A stretch of 52,880 nucleotides of DNA from Porphyrobacter sp. AAP82 (GCF_000331285.1 NZ_ANFX01000032.1:169019-221898), one strand, 5' to 3'; counted from the first letter of the stretch, positions 1 through 8,478 are shown. Notes: generated by a model not told the origin, from the letters alone. Translations and numbers: made by a program.

Positions 1-45
1 TCAAGGGTTGGCAGGCGCTGGTCCTGAGGGTGGCCGGCGGCCGCG

Positions 46-681
46 TCAGGCAGCCCAGCGGGCGAGGTAGGCCATGGCCTCCGCCTCGCTGATGACCTCG
101 GCATATTTCGCCTGGAGGTCAAAGAGGTTCGCCTCGTGCGGGCCAGGGTGACGGTCGGCGCAGGCTTCGCGCACCACCAGCGGCACGAAGCCGTATTGCA
201 TCGCATCGAGCGCCGAGGCGCGCACGCAGCCCGAGGTGGAATAGCCGGTTATCAGCAGGGTATCGATGCCGTCGGCGTGCAGCGCCTCGGCAAGCCCGGT
301 GCCGAAAAAGGCGCTGGGATATTGCTTGGTGACCACCCGCTCGTTGGCAAGCGGGGTCAGCTCGGGCGGAAAGGCACCGAGCGGCGAGCCCTCGACGAAG
401 GCTGCAAGCACCGGGACCTTGCGATAGAACACCCCGCCATCAGATCCGTCCGGCTTGTAGCGGACATTGGTGAAGACCACTGGCACGCCCGCCGCGCGCG
501 CGGCTGCGGCGAGCCGCGCGTTGCTGTCGCGCGCCGCCGCTGCATCTTGCATGAACAGCGCCGCGCCCTCGGTGAGATAGGCCGTCACGACGTCGACGAT
601 CAGCAGGGCAGGGCGCGTTCCCGGCTGGAGCCGCCCCTCGTAGACCCCTGCATAATTGTCGGATGCCGAGGGCCCTGCCAT
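46..681 (-). CDS. Isochorismatase-family cysteine amidohydrolase
   Basis: 211 residues, the usual size of the isochorismatase-like hydrolase fold. The family triad is visible: Asp30 in LLIVDVV, Lys119 in VVTKQYPSAFFGT and Cys152 in GYSTSGCVRASA. Relatives that keep this Cys hydrolyse amides through a thioester: N-carbamoylsarcosine amidase, maleamate amidase, ureidoacrylate and biuret hydrolases. The exact substrate cannot be read from the sequence. It is the last gene of the leftward operon; its ATG overlaps the stop of the CoA-transferase gene (TGATG), so translation is probably coupled. With an ATP-dependent hydantoinase upstream, cleavage of a ring-opened N-carbamoyl or amic acid product is a reasonable inference. 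Nothing is seen in the 45 bases between its stop and the window edge. Cytosolic, no signal peptide. Confidence 0.85.
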   Translation of the reverse strand: MAGPSASDNYAGVYEGRLQPGTRPALLIVDVVTAYLTEGAALFMQDAAAARDSNARLAAAARAAGVPVVFTNVRYKPDGSDGGVFYRKVPVLAAFVEGSPLGAFPPELTPLANERVVTKQYPSAFFGTGLAEALHADGIDTLLITGYSTSGCVRASALDAMQYGFVPLVVREACADRHPGPHEANLFDLQAKYAEVISEAEAMAYLARWAA

Positions 682-1865
682 CAGATGATCCCGGCTGCCG
701 CCAGCCGCCCGAGTTCGGCGGCATCCATCCCGAGCCGCTCGGCAAACACCTCGGCATTGTCCTGCCCGGGCACCGCGGGCGCGGGGCGGCGGATGGTGCT
801 GGGGGTCTTCGAGAGCTTGGGGAAGGCGTTCTGCATCTTGATGCGCCCGCGGCTCTGTGTCTCGACCTCGACGATCGCCTCGCGCGCCCGGAAGTGCGGA
901 TCGGCGAGCATTTCGGGTGCACGATAGACCCGGCCGGCGGGGATCGAATGCTCGGTCATCAGCGCATCGACTTCATCCACCGTGAGCGTGCCGGTCCATG
1001 CGTTGACCAGCGCGTCAAGCTCGTCCTGATGGATGCCGCGGGCGATATGGGTCGCGTAGCGTTCGTCCTGCGCGAGTTCGGGGCGGCCCATGGCCTGGCA
1101 CAGCCGCGTGAAGATCGCATCGCCATTTGCGCCGATCATGTAGCTGCCGTCCTTGCAGGTATAGACGTTCGACGGCGCAATGCCCTTCAGCACCGAGCCC
1201 GAACGCTCGCGGATCACCCCGTTGCGGTCATATTCGGGCACGAGACCCTCCATCACCTGCAACACCGCTTCATAGAGCGCGGAGTCGACCACCTGGCCTT
1301 CGCCGGTCTTCTCGCGGTGGTGGAGCGCGGCGAGCACGCCCATGCAGCCATAGGTCGCGCACAGGGTATCGCCGATGGAAATGCCCATGCGGCTCGGCGG
1401 CCGGTCGGGCTCGCCGACGATGTAGCGCCAGCCGCCCATCGCCTCGCCGATCCCGCCGAAGCCGGCGCGGTCGGAATAGGGCCCGTCCTGGCCGTAGCCC
1501 GACATGCGGGCGATGATGAGGCCGGGGTTCAGCGCGTGGAGTTCCGCAGGCGAGAGGCCCCAGCGTTCCAGCGTGCCGGGCTTGAAGTTCTCGATCAACA
1601 CGTCGGCTTCGGCAATCAGGCGCTTGGCGAGCGCCTGGCCTTCGGGGACGCGCAGGTTGCAGGTGACCGAGCGCTTGTTGCGCGCGATCACTTCCCATTG
1701 CACCTTCTCGTCGCCCTGGCCCCAGTTGCGCATCGGATCGCCCGCGCCCGGCGGCTCGATCTTGACGACGTCTGCGCCCATGTCGCCGAGCAATTGCCCG
1801 CAGAAGGGGCCCGCCAGCAGCTGGCCCATTTCGACGACCCTGATCCCTGCAAGGGCGCCGCTCAT
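681..1865 (-). CDS. CaiB/BaiF family III CoA transferase
   Basis: 394 residues from the ATG that overlaps the hydantoinase B stop (ATGA); a longer frame upstream lacks support and would overlap hyuB. The N-terminal block GIRVVEMGQLLAGPFCGQLL and the segment GADVVKIEPPGAGDPMR are the class III CoA-transferase signature. The likely catalytic Asp166 lies in GISIGDTLCATYG, where the family carries its acyl-anhydride nucleophile. These enzymes move CoA between carboxylic acids without ATP. In this operon it probably activates an acid product so that the HMG-CoA-lyase-like protein can cleave it. The acid is unknown. Cytosolic. Confidence 0.9.
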   Translation of the reverse strand: MSGALAGIRVVEMGQLLAGPFCGQLLGDMGADVVKIEPPGAGDPMRNWGQGDEKVQWEVIARNKRSVTCNLRVPEGQALAKRLIAEADVLIENFKPGTLERWGLSPAELHALNPGLIIARMSGYGQDGPYSDRAGFGGIGEAMGGWRYIVGEPDRPPSRMGISIGDTLCATYGCMGVLAALHHREKTGEGQVVDSALYEAVLQVMEGLVPEYDRNGVIRERSGSVLKGIAPSNVYTCKDGSYMIGANGDAIFTRLCQAMGRPELAQDERYATHIARGIHQDELDALVNAWTGTLTVDEVDALMTEHSIPAGRVYRAPEMLADPHFRAREAIVEVETQSRGRIKMQNAFPKLSKTPSTIRRPAPAVPGQDNAEVFAERLGMDAAELGRLAAAGII

Positions 1866-3751
1866 TCCGCCGCCTCCCGCAAGGTGGTCCACACCGGCTG
1901 GACGGGGGGGGCAAGGCCCGTTTCGGCCTCGCAATTGGCGCGCAGCGCCGCGATGCCGGGGCCATAGTCGAACAGCGGGAGTTCGCCGCGCCCGGCCTCG
2001 ATCTCGGCGCGTAGGGCTTCGGTGGCGACATAATCGACCGCGCCTTCGCTATCCACGACCACGCCATAGGCGCGCGCGCCTTCGGGAGTGACGAGGCCCT
2101 GGCGGATTTCGAGGCCCACCAGCGCGGGATCGCGCGCCAGCGGGTCACCCCAGCCGCCGCCGCCCCAGGTGATGAAGTGGAGAAGGTCGCCCGCCTTCAC
2201 CTTGACGCTCTCGACCTTGTTGCCGACGATTTCCTGCGTCCCGTCGGCGCGTTCGAGCACCTTGCGCGCCCGCGCGCCGGGATGCCCGCCGTTGACGCCC
2301 CAGGGCGGCACGAACCAGCGGTCGTCATGGATCGCGATCTCGCCATCGGCGAGGAAGCGGTAGGTCATGTGGATGCCGTTGCCGCCGCGATGCAGGCCCG
2401 CCCCACCGCTGTCAGGCGCGGTGGAGTATCGCTCGATGCGCAGCGGGAAATAGCGCTCCAGAAACTCGTTGGGAACATTGGTAAAGCCCGGCCACAGCGA
2501 GTGCCCGTCCGGCCCGTCGCCAAGCGGCCTGCCCGGAATGCCGCCAAAGCCGATCTGGAACAGCTGGAACCAGTCGCGCGTCCCGTCCTCGCGCGCGTCC
2601 CAGCCCGAATAGAACAGGTGGGGGCTGGAGGAGAACCCGGCGGCATTGAGGAATTCCGGCGTCTTCTGCCCAAGCAGCCCGCCGAGAATGTCGAAGATCC
2701 GCCCCAGCGCGTGCGTGCGGCCCGACAGCGCGGCGGGAAAGTGCGGCTTCAAGAGCGAGCCTTCCGGGATGCGCACCTCGATCAAATCGTAGAACCCGTC
2801 ATTGAACAGGATCTGCGGATCGAAGACCATGATCATGTAGATGCCGAAGAACATCTTGAACATGTTTTCATTGAGGAAAAAGTTGATCGAGGCGGCGCTT
2901 TGCGGGTCCGTTCCGGCGAAATCGAGGATCACCTTGTCCCCGTCGCGCCACATGGTGCAGCGGATCTTGTAGGGGCCGTAGCCCTTGCCGTCGTCGCAGA
3001 TGTAATCCTCGAAGCTGACCGGCTCCTCGGCGACCGCCATCGCCAGCAGCGCCTTCATCGCGCGGTGGTTGCGCGCCAGAAGCTCCTGCGTGGCCGAGAC
3101 ATAGACATCGTCACCGAAGCGGTCGGCCATCTCGATCACGCGGCGCGCGGCGACGCGGCAGCTGGCGATCAGGGCGTTGAGATCGGCCTGACACCAGTCG
3201 GGCTTCCTGGTCTGGTGCATCACCAGCTTCATCAGGTCTTCGTTATATTCGCCGCGCTTCCAGATCTTCACCGGCGGGATGCGCACGCCCTCTTCGAAGA
3301 TCGAGGACGCGCCGATCGGCATCGAGCCCGGCACGCTGCCGCCGATGTCGCTCTGGTGCCCGAACATCGCGGTGTAGGCGAGCAGGCGGCCATCCTTGAA
3401 TACGGGCAGGAGCACCAGCCAGTCGTTCGAGTGGCTGACCGCGCCGCCGCAGGAATAGGGATCGGAGAGGAAGATCATGTCCCCGTCCTCGATCGTGCCG
3501 TCATACTGCTTCAGAAAGCCGTCGATGAAGCTGCCGAACTGGCCGACGATCATTTTGCCGGCGGGGTCGGAGATCAGCGGGAAGGCGTCGCCCTGTTCGC
3601 GGATGCCGGGGCTCATCGCGGTGCGCACGAGAGTCGCGTCCATCTCGATGCGCGCGTTGCGCAGCGCGTTCTCGATGATGTCGAGCGTGACGGGATCGAT
3701 GGCGACCGTCTGGAACGGGATGGGGTTGGTTTCGATGATGCGAGCCGGCAT
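1862..3751 (-). CDS. hyuB: Hydantoinase B/oxoprolinase family subunit
   Basis: 629 residues, normal for a free-standing HyuB subunit. Family hallmarks are the N-terminal IENALRNARIEMDATLVRTA, the central GHQSDIGGSVPGSMP metal/active-site loop and the C-terminal glycine-rich GGGGWGDPLARDP. With HyuA it forms an ATP-dependent enzyme that opens cyclic amides (N-methylhydantoinase, 5-oxoprolinase, caprolactamase) or carboxylates ketones (acetophenone carboxylase branch). Which branch applies cannot be decided by eye. The gene starts 4 bases after hyuA and overlaps the CoA-transferase start by 4 bases, so all are one transcription unit. Cytosolic, no signal peptide. Confidence 0.92.
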   Translation of the reverse strand: MPARIIETNPIPFQTVAIDPVTLDIIENALRNARIEMDATLVRTAMSPGIREQGDAFPLISDPAGKMIVGQFGSFIDGFLKQYDGTIEDGDMIFLSDPYSCGGAVSHSNDWLVLLPVFKDGRLLAYTAMFGHQSDIGGSVPGSMPIGASSIFEEGVRIPPVKIWKRGEYNEDLMKLVMHQTRKPDWCQADLNALIASCRVAARRVIEMADRFGDDVYVSATQELLARNHRAMKALLAMAVAEEPVSFEDYICDDGKGYGPYKIRCTMWRDGDKVILDFAGTDPQSAASINFFLNENMFKMFFGIYMIMVFDPQILFNDGFYDLIEVRIPEGSLLKPHFPAALSGRTHALGRIFDILGGLLGQKTPEFLNAAGFSSSPHLFYSGWDAREDGTRDWFQLFQIGFGGIPGRPLGDGPDGHSLWPGFTNVPNEFLERYFPLRIERYSTAPDSGGAGLHRGGNGIHMTYRFLADGEIAIHDDRWFVPPWGVNGGHPGARARKVLERADGTQEIVGNKVESVKVKAGDLLHFITWGGGGWGDPLARDPALVGLEIRQGLVTPEGARAYGVVVDSEGAVDYVATEALRAEIEAGRGELPLFDYGPGIAALRANCEAETGLAPPVQPVWTTLREAAE

Positions 3752-3755
3752 GGTC

Positions 3756-5813
3756 CTAGCCTTCCGTCTTCAGAGTGATGAGGATGTTTCCGACAGCGTC
3801 CACAGCCGCGCGGCAATCGTGTTCGACCAGCGTGGTCGAATCCATCTCGGTGATGATCGCCGGGCCTTCGATCACGTCGCCCTGACGCAAGCGGGCACGG
3901 TCGTAGATCACTGCGGGGCGCTCCTCGCCGCCGATCCACATGAGGTGGTCGCGGATTTTCGCCGCCGAAGGATCGCCGTCGCCCTTGGGGAGCTCGGCGG
4001 CGGGGAGGGCAGGGGCCTGCCCTTGTGCCACCGCGCGCAGGTTCACGATCTCGTGCGGGGTATCCATGTTGAAGGTGAAGAGCCTCAAGTGCTCCTCGTC
4101 GAAGCGGGCGAGGATGCCTTCGATCCCGTCCTTCTCGAGGATGTCCTGCGTGATCGTCAGCGGCACTTCGAAGGCCTGGCCCGCGTAGCGAACGTCGATC
4201 TCGAACAGCGAGGTGATCTGATTGTCTGGGATGCCGTCCGCGACCAGCTCGCCGCGGGTCTGCTCGGCCATGTCATCGAGCACGGTGACGAGGTCGGCGA
4301 TGCTGGTGTCCCTGGCAAGGCGCGAAAAACTGCGCGCGGTCTCGGTGCGCATGCGGGTGGTCGCATCGCCCAGGGCGCACAGCACGCCGGGGGAGACGGG
4401 CGAGATCGCAGGCCAGCTTCCCATCAGGCGGGCGACCGCGTTGACATGGAGCGGGCCCGCCCCGCCGAAGCCCATCAGCGCGAATTCGCGCGGGTCGTAA
4501 CCCTGCTGCACGCTGATCATCCGCAAGGCGCCGAACATGTTTTCATTGACGATATCGATGATCCCGCGCGCGGCCTCCATCAGGCTGACGCCGAGCGCAT
4601 CGGCGATGGTCTGCACCGCCGCCTTGGCGCCCTCGCGGTCGAGCTTGAAGCTGCCGCCGAGGAGGTCTTCGGGAAGGTAGCCGAGCACCACATTGGCGTC
4701 TGTCACCGTCGGGAGCGTGCCGCCCTTGTTGTAGGCGACGGGTCCGGGAACCGCGCCCGCGCTCTCCGGCCCGACCCGCAGCGCGCCGGTGAGCTGCGGC
4801 ACGTGGGCGATCGAGCCCCCGCCTGCGCCCACCGTCTTCACGTCGAGCGCCGAGGCGCGGACCGAGAGGTGCCCGACTTCGGTGGTGCGCTGCCGGCGTG
4901 GCTCGAGGCCCTGGATCAGCGCCACATCGGTCGAGGTGCCGCCGACATCGAGCGTCAGGATGTTTTCAAAGCCCGCGTTCTTGGCCACCCACAGCGCGCC
5001 TGTCACCCCGCCGGCGGGGCCGGACATGAGGATGTTGACCGGGTGCTCTTCGGCCTTCTGGCTGCTCATCAACCCGCCATCGGAACGGAGCAGCGAGAGG
5101 CGGCCCTTCAGCCCCTCGGCTTCCAGCTTGGTGCGCAGGTTGGAGACATATTTGCTCACCACCGGCCGCACTGCCGCGTTGGCGACAGTCGACAAGGTGC
5201 GCTCGTATTCCTGCATTTCGGGCAGGACCTCGTGGGAGAGCGAGACGGGGATGCCGGGGAGTTCCTCGGCCGCGATCTGGCCGATGCGGGCCTCGTGCGC
5301 GCCGTTGAGGTAGGCGTTCATCAGGCTGACGGTCAGCGCCTCGATCCCGTCACCCTTCAATTTGCGCAGCGCCGCGCGCACCGCGTCTTCATCGAGCGGG
5401 GCGACCTCGCGGCCAGCTGCGTCCATGCGGCCCGGAACCTCGACGGTGTGTTCGAGCCGTGCCAAAGGCTGCGGCTTGGGCCACACGATCCACGCGGCAA
5501 GGCCGCCGGGCACATAAGAGCGCGCGATCTGCATGATGTCGCGGTAACCCTGCGTCGTCACCAGCCCGACCTTCGCGCCCTTGCCCTCCAGCACCGCATT
5601 GGTCGCCACGGTCGTGCCATGGAGGAAATAGCTGATCTCGGCCGCCGTGATCCCGGCGGTCGCCATGATCGCCTTGACCCCGTTGAGGATGCCTTCGGAG
5701 GAATCGTGCGGGGTCGAGGGGGTCTTGTGCCGCCAGAAAGCGCCGCTCGCCTCATCGAACAGCAAGAGGTCGGTGAAAGTCCCGCCCACATCCACACCCA
5801 GCCTGTATGTCAT
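3756..5813 (-). CDS. hyuA: Hydantoinase A/oxoprolinase family subunit
   Basis: 685 residues. The ASKHA-type nucleotide-binding motifs are clear: LGVDVGGTFTDLLLFD at residues 4-19, LHGTTVATNAVLEGKGAKVG near residue 65, LTLDVGGTSTDVALI near residue 290 and GFGGAGPLHVNA near residue 450. This is the ATP-hydrolysing subunit that phosphorylates the lactam, imide or ketone enol; HyuB completes the reaction. It sits 15 bases downstream of the lyase gene and 4 bases upstream of hyuB. Length and motifs look intact. Substrate possibilities include hydantoins, N-methylhydantoin, oxoproline-like lactams or an aryl ketone. Choosing among them needs phylogeny. Confidence 0.93.
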   Translation of the reverse strand: MTYRLGVDVGGTFTDLLLFDEASGAFWRHKTPSTPHDSSEGILNGVKAIMATAGITAAEISYFLHGTTVATNAVLEGKGAKVGLVTTQGYRDIMQIARSYVPGGLAAWIVWPKPQPLARLEHTVEVPGRMDAAGREVAPLDEDAVRAALRKLKGDGIEALTVSLMNAYLNGAHEARIGQIAAEELPGIPVSLSHEVLPEMQEYERTLSTVANAAVRPVVSKYVSNLRTKLEAEGLKGRLSLLRSDGGLMSSQKAEEHPVNILMSGPAGGVTGALWVAKNAGFENILTLDVGGTSTDVALIQGLEPRRQRTTEVGHLSVRASALDVKTVGAGGGSIAHVPQLTGALRVGPESAGAVPGPVAYNKGGTLPTVTDANVVLGYLPEDLLGGSFKLDREGAKAAVQTIADALGVSLMEAARGIIDIVNENMFGALRMISVQQGYDPREFALMGFGGAGPLHVNAVARLMGSWPAISPVSPGVLCALGDATTRMRTETARSFSRLARDTSIADLVTVLDDMAEQTRGELVADGIPDNQITSLFEIDVRYAGQAFEVPLTITQDILEKDGIEGILARFDEEHLRLFTFNMDTPHEIVNLRAVAQGQAPALPAAELPKGDGDPSAAKIRDHLMWIGGEERPAVIYDRARLRQGDVIEGPAIITEMDSTTLVEHDCRAAVDAVGNILITLKTEG

Positions 5814-5828
5814 GCCCTGTCCTCTTGC

Positions 5829-6737
5829 CTATGCTGCACGCGCGACTGCCGAGGGGAGTTCCCGCCCCAGCACACCCGCAAACCACTTGTTGGCGGCGAT
5901 TGCCGCGTCGAGATCGATGCCTGTGTCCACGCCCGAACGCTGCATCATGTAGACGAGGTCCTCGGTCGCGATGTTTCCCGTCGCGCGCGGGGCGAAGGGG
6001 CAGCCGCCGAGCCCGCCCAAGGATGCGTCGAAGATGCGCACGCCGGCCTGGTAGGCCTCCCAGGCATTGGCGATGCCGGTGCCCCGGGTGTTGTGGAAGT
6101 GCGCGCGCATCGGGATTTTGCTGCCGAGCAACGCGCCCAGCTTCCCGAACAGTTCCCCCGCCTCCCGCGGCGTGCCGACCCCGATGGTGTCGGCGAGCGC
6201 GATTTCCTCGGGAGCGTCTTGCGCGATGGCCTCGGCGATGGCGAGGACGGTCTCGTGCTTCACCTCGCCCTCGAAGGGGCAGCCGAAGGCGGCGCTGATG
6301 GTGACCTGCGCGCGGATGCCTTCTGCGCGGGCGAAGCGCAGCATCTCGCGGGTCTCGGCGATGCCCTGCTGAATGGTCTGTCCCTGGTTCTTCTGGCCGA
6401 AGGTATCGCTGGCGACCACCACGCAGCCGACCTGATCGATCCCGCGCGCGCCATTCTCGCGGGTGGCAAGCGCGCGCAGAACACCGCGCTTGTTGAGGAC
6501 GAGGCCGACATATGTGCAGTCGGCGCGGTCCGAAAGTCCGGCGATCACCGCTTCGGCATCCGCCATCTGCGGCACGCGCTGCGGGTGGACGAAGCTCGCC
6601 ACCTCCAGCCGGCGCGCGCCGTAGCCGATCATGCGATCGATCAGGCCGAGCTTCGTTCCGGTCGGGATGATGTCCGGCTCGTTCTGCAAGCCGTCGCGCG
6701 GGCCGACCTCGACCAGTTCGATTGAGTCGCGTGACAT
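5829..6737 (-). CDS. Hydroxymethylglutaryl-CoA lyase family protein
   Basis: 302 residues, full length for bacterial HMG-CoA lyase. It has the N-terminal EVGPRDGLQNE (residues 10-20; Arg14 and Asp15 are catalytic/metal residues), the metal-binding HFHN pair (His213, His215) and the signature SLGGLGGCPFAPRATGN with Cys246. The fold cleaves 3-hydroxy-3-methylacyl-CoA to acetyl-CoA plus a keto acid in a divalent-metal TIM barrel. It is the first gene of the leftward operon, 52 bases inside the operator-bearing gap. Next to a CoA transferase it may act on a tertiary hydroxyacyl-CoA other than HMG-CoA, for example a citramalyl- or alkylmalyl-CoA type. Leucine degradation is less likely because no other leucine genes are present. 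Confidence 0.9.
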   Translation of the reverse strand: MSRDSIELVEVGPRDGLQNEPDIIPTGTKLGLIDRMIGYGARRLEVASFVHPQRVPQMADAEAVIAGLSDRADCTYVGLVLNKRGVLRALATRENGARGIDQVGCVVVASDTFGQKNQGQTIQQGIAETREMLRFARAEGIRAQVTISAAFGCPFEGEVKHETVLAIAEAIAQDAPEEIALADTIGVGTPREAGELFGKLGALLGSKIPMRAHFHNTRGTGIANAWEAYQAGVRIFDASLGGLGGCPFAPRATGNIATEDLVYMMQRSGVDTGIDLDAAIAANKWFAGVLGRELPSAVARAA

Positions 6738-6788
6738 CGTGAATCGCCTGTTGCTGCTGCCGGAACCCGGGAGGCTGAATTACCCGCT

Positions 6789-6798
6789 TTGTATACAA
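6789..6798. promoter_or_regulatory. Palindromic operator TTGTATACAA (site 1)
   Basis: A perfect 10-base palindrome, TTGTATACAA, extended by a T on the left and TT on the right, lies 52 bases upstream of the HMG-CoA-lyase-like gene. The same word occurs at 7692-7701 before the rightward operon. TTGT-ACAA dyads are typical of FCD-type GntR regulators, and such a gene lies between the two sites. Seen: sequence identity and placement. Inferred: binding by the adjacent repressor. Confidence 0.7.
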
Positions 6799-6856
6799 TT
6801 GCAATCATGCTTGAAGCCGCAAAAGATGCAGGAACCGCAATCGTCGGCTAGCGTTG

Positions 6857-7525
6857 TTACGGCTCTGCGGTGCCCTGATCATTGGCCGGGCCGACCGCCC
6901 TTGCAAAGGTGTGGAAGGCGCGCCGCAGGTGGCTTCCCATCACCGCGCGCGCCCAGTCGCCATCGCGCGCGGCAAAGGCGGCGACGAGTTCGTCATGATC
7001 GCGCGCGGATTGGCGCAGGTCGCTCTGCGAATAGGTGCGCGCGGTGCGCAGCACCACCGGGGCCTCGACCAGCCGGGCGAGCAGCTGCCCCAGCCGCGGC
7101 GAATGCGCGGCATCGATGATCGCTTCGTGAAAGGCGCGATTGGCCTCGAGGAAGCGCGCCACATCGGGCGGGGTCTGATCGACTGCGGCGGTGAGGTCGC
7201 GGTTCAAGGCTTCCAGCTCGGCGATCTGCCCGCGCGAGAGGCGCTTGGCCGCGCGTTCGGCGGCGTGGCATTCGAGCATCTGGCGCAGCACGAACATCTC
7301 CTCGATGTCGTCACGGCTCCAGTCGGCGACGAACAGGCGCTTGGTATCCGAGCGTACCAGCAGCAGCTCGTCCTCCAGCCGGCGCACCGCCTCGCGCACG
7401 GGGGTGCGGCTGACGCCGGTGATCTGCGCAAGCTGGTCCTCGGTGAGCTGTTCTCCCGCCGCCACCGATCCGCTCAGTACATGCGCGCGGATCTTGGCAT
7501 AGGCGCGTTCGGAGGCGCGGCTCAT
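6857..7525 (-). CDS. GntR-family regulator, FCD (FadR-like) subfamily
   Basis: 222 residues. The N-terminal winged helix-turn-helix is evident: AYAKIRAHVLSGSVAAGEQL, then EDQLAQITGVSRTPVREAVRRL at about residues 30-52. An all-helical FCD effector domain follows (about residues 85-205), with metal-ligand-type residues in the stretches FHEAIIDAAHSPRLG and SARDHDELVAAF. FCD regulators are usually repressors released by an acid ligand of the pathway they control. The gene lies between the leftward and rightward catabolic arms on the minus strand. One TTGTATACAA site is in its own 209-base divergent promoter region and the other lies just beyond its 3' end, before the lyase gene. Autorepression plus control of both arms is therefore likely. 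Confidence 0.92.
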   Translation of the reverse strand: MSRASERAYAKIRAHVLSGSVAAGEQLTEDQLAQITGVSRTPVREAVRRLEDELLLVRSDTKRLFVADWSRDDIEEMFVLRQMLECHAAERAAKRLSRGQIAELEALNRDLTAAVDQTPPDVARFLEANRAFHEAIIDAAHSPRLGQLLARLVEAPVVLRTARTYSQSDLRQSARDHDELVAAFAARDGDWARAVMGSHLRRAFHTFARAVGPANDQGTAEP

Positions 7526-7691
7526 GGCTTGGGAGTCTGCCGAGGGAGGGGCGGCTGGTCGGGGAAATCCTGCACGTTCATCCCTTTCCTTGTGTGTTGC
7601 CTAACAGCACCCTGCAAGACCGTGCGGCGACAAAATCACACCTCGAAGCTTGCAAGAACCGAATTCGACATATCCACTTGACGGATAGGTT

Positions 7692-7701
7692 TTGTATACA
7701 A
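7692..7701. promoter_or_regulatory. Palindromic operator TTGTATACAA (site 2)
   Basis: A second perfect copy of TTGTATACAA, in the context TTTTGTATACAAT shared with site 1, is centred 38 bases before the racemase-like start. A TTGACG that could be a -35 element lies just upstream at 7678-7683, so bound repressor would block rightward transcription. No convincing -10 hexamer was found. The gap 7526-7734 is shared with the divergent GntR gene, so this site can also serve autorepression. Confidence 0.7.
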
Positions 7702-7707
7702 TAACGA

Positions 7708-7734
7708 GGCACCCCTAGGCAACGGGGGAGTGCC
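7708..7734 (+). promoter_or_regulatory. Hairpin overlapping the ribosome binding site
   Basis: GGCACCCC at 7708-7715 can pair with GGGGAGTGCC at 7725-7734 around a 9-base loop, with one bulged A. The 3' arm contains the GGGGAG Shine-Dalgarno sequence of the racemase-like gene, whose GTG start follows immediately at 7735. Pairing would hide the ribosome binding site. This is seen only as complementarity; no known riboswitch class matches. Confidence 0.3.
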
Positions 7735-8478
7735 GTGAAGCGCATCAAGGTCATCGTGCCGATCGCAATGGATGAAGCTGGCGTCGCCAACCGGGCGCAG
7801 CAGCTTCCCGCCGATTTCGTGCATCCGGGCTTCGTCCCCACCTTCGAGGCGGTGCGCTGGGGCGCGGCGCTGGGGGATTCCTACCACGACACCTTGCTGA
7901 TGGACTGGACGGTTTTCCAGGCCGGGGTCACGGCCGAGGAGGAAGGCTATTCCGGCGTCCTCATCGACACCGTCAGCGATTCCGGGCTGTGGCCGCTGCG
8001 CTCGGTGCTCAGCATCCCCGTGGTCGGCCCGGGCGAGGCAAGCTTTGCCGCCGCGCAGATGCTCGGCAAGACATTCTCGGTCATCACGATGTGGCCGCAG
8101 TGGTTCCCGCTCTACCAGAAGGTGCTGAATCAGCACGGTTGGGAGCGCCGCTGCGCAAGCGTGCGCTCGATCGACACGCGCCCCGATGTCACCGAACTGC
8201 TCGAGGGCAAGGAGGAAGTTGTCTTCGCCAAGCTGAAGGCCGAAGCCCTGCGCGCGATCGAGGAGGACGGCGCGGACGTGATCGTCCTGGGATCGACCAC
8301 CATGCATCAGTCCGCCGCCTACCTTCAAAGCGAGCTGCCGGTCCCGGTCATCAACCCCGGGCAGGTCGCCTACAAGAACCTCGAGACGCTGATCGAACTG
8401 GGCCTCACCCACTCGAAGAAGGCCTTCCCTGCACCCGAAGTGCCGATGCACGCCAATATCCGAAAGGGCTGGTACTGA
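7735..8478 (+). CDS. Asp/Glu/hydantoin racemase homologue lacking both catalytic cysteines
   Basis: 247 residues with a GTG start preceded by GGGGAG. The two-lobed racemase fold is recognisable: GYSGVLIDTVSDSGL in the first half and DVIVLGSTTM in the second align with the hydantoin-racemase motifs that normally carry the two catalytic cysteines. Here the positions are Thr79 and Ser187, and the only cysteine is Cys140 outside either motif. The usual two-cysteine 1,1-proton transfer is therefore not possible. Arylmalonate decarboxylase and maleate isomerase are other members of the fold, but both use at least one of these cysteines. It is the first gene of the rightward operon and overlaps the next gene (TGATG). 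Its role is unknown: non-cysteine chemistry, ligand binding, or a changed isomerase or decarboxylase. Cytosolic. Confidence 0.85.
   Translation: MKRIKVIVPIAMDEAGVANRAQQLPADFVHPGFVPTFEAVRWGAALGDSYHDTLLMDWTVFQAGVTAEEEGYSGVLIDTVSDSGLWPLRSVLSIPVVGPGEASFAAAQMLGKTFSVITMWPQWFPLYQKVLNQHGWERRCASVRSIDTRPDVTELLEGKEEVVFAKLKAEALRAIEEDGADVIVLGSTTMHQSAAYLQSELPVPVINPGQVAYKNLETLIELGLTHSKKAFPAPEVPMHANIRKGWY

Noticed and set aside
3477..6725. Very long open frame on the plus strand opposite hyuA and the lyase gene
   Set aside because: High GC removes stop codons from the antisense frame; the translation is His/Arg/Asp-rich without any family motif, while the minus strand encodes clear enzymes.
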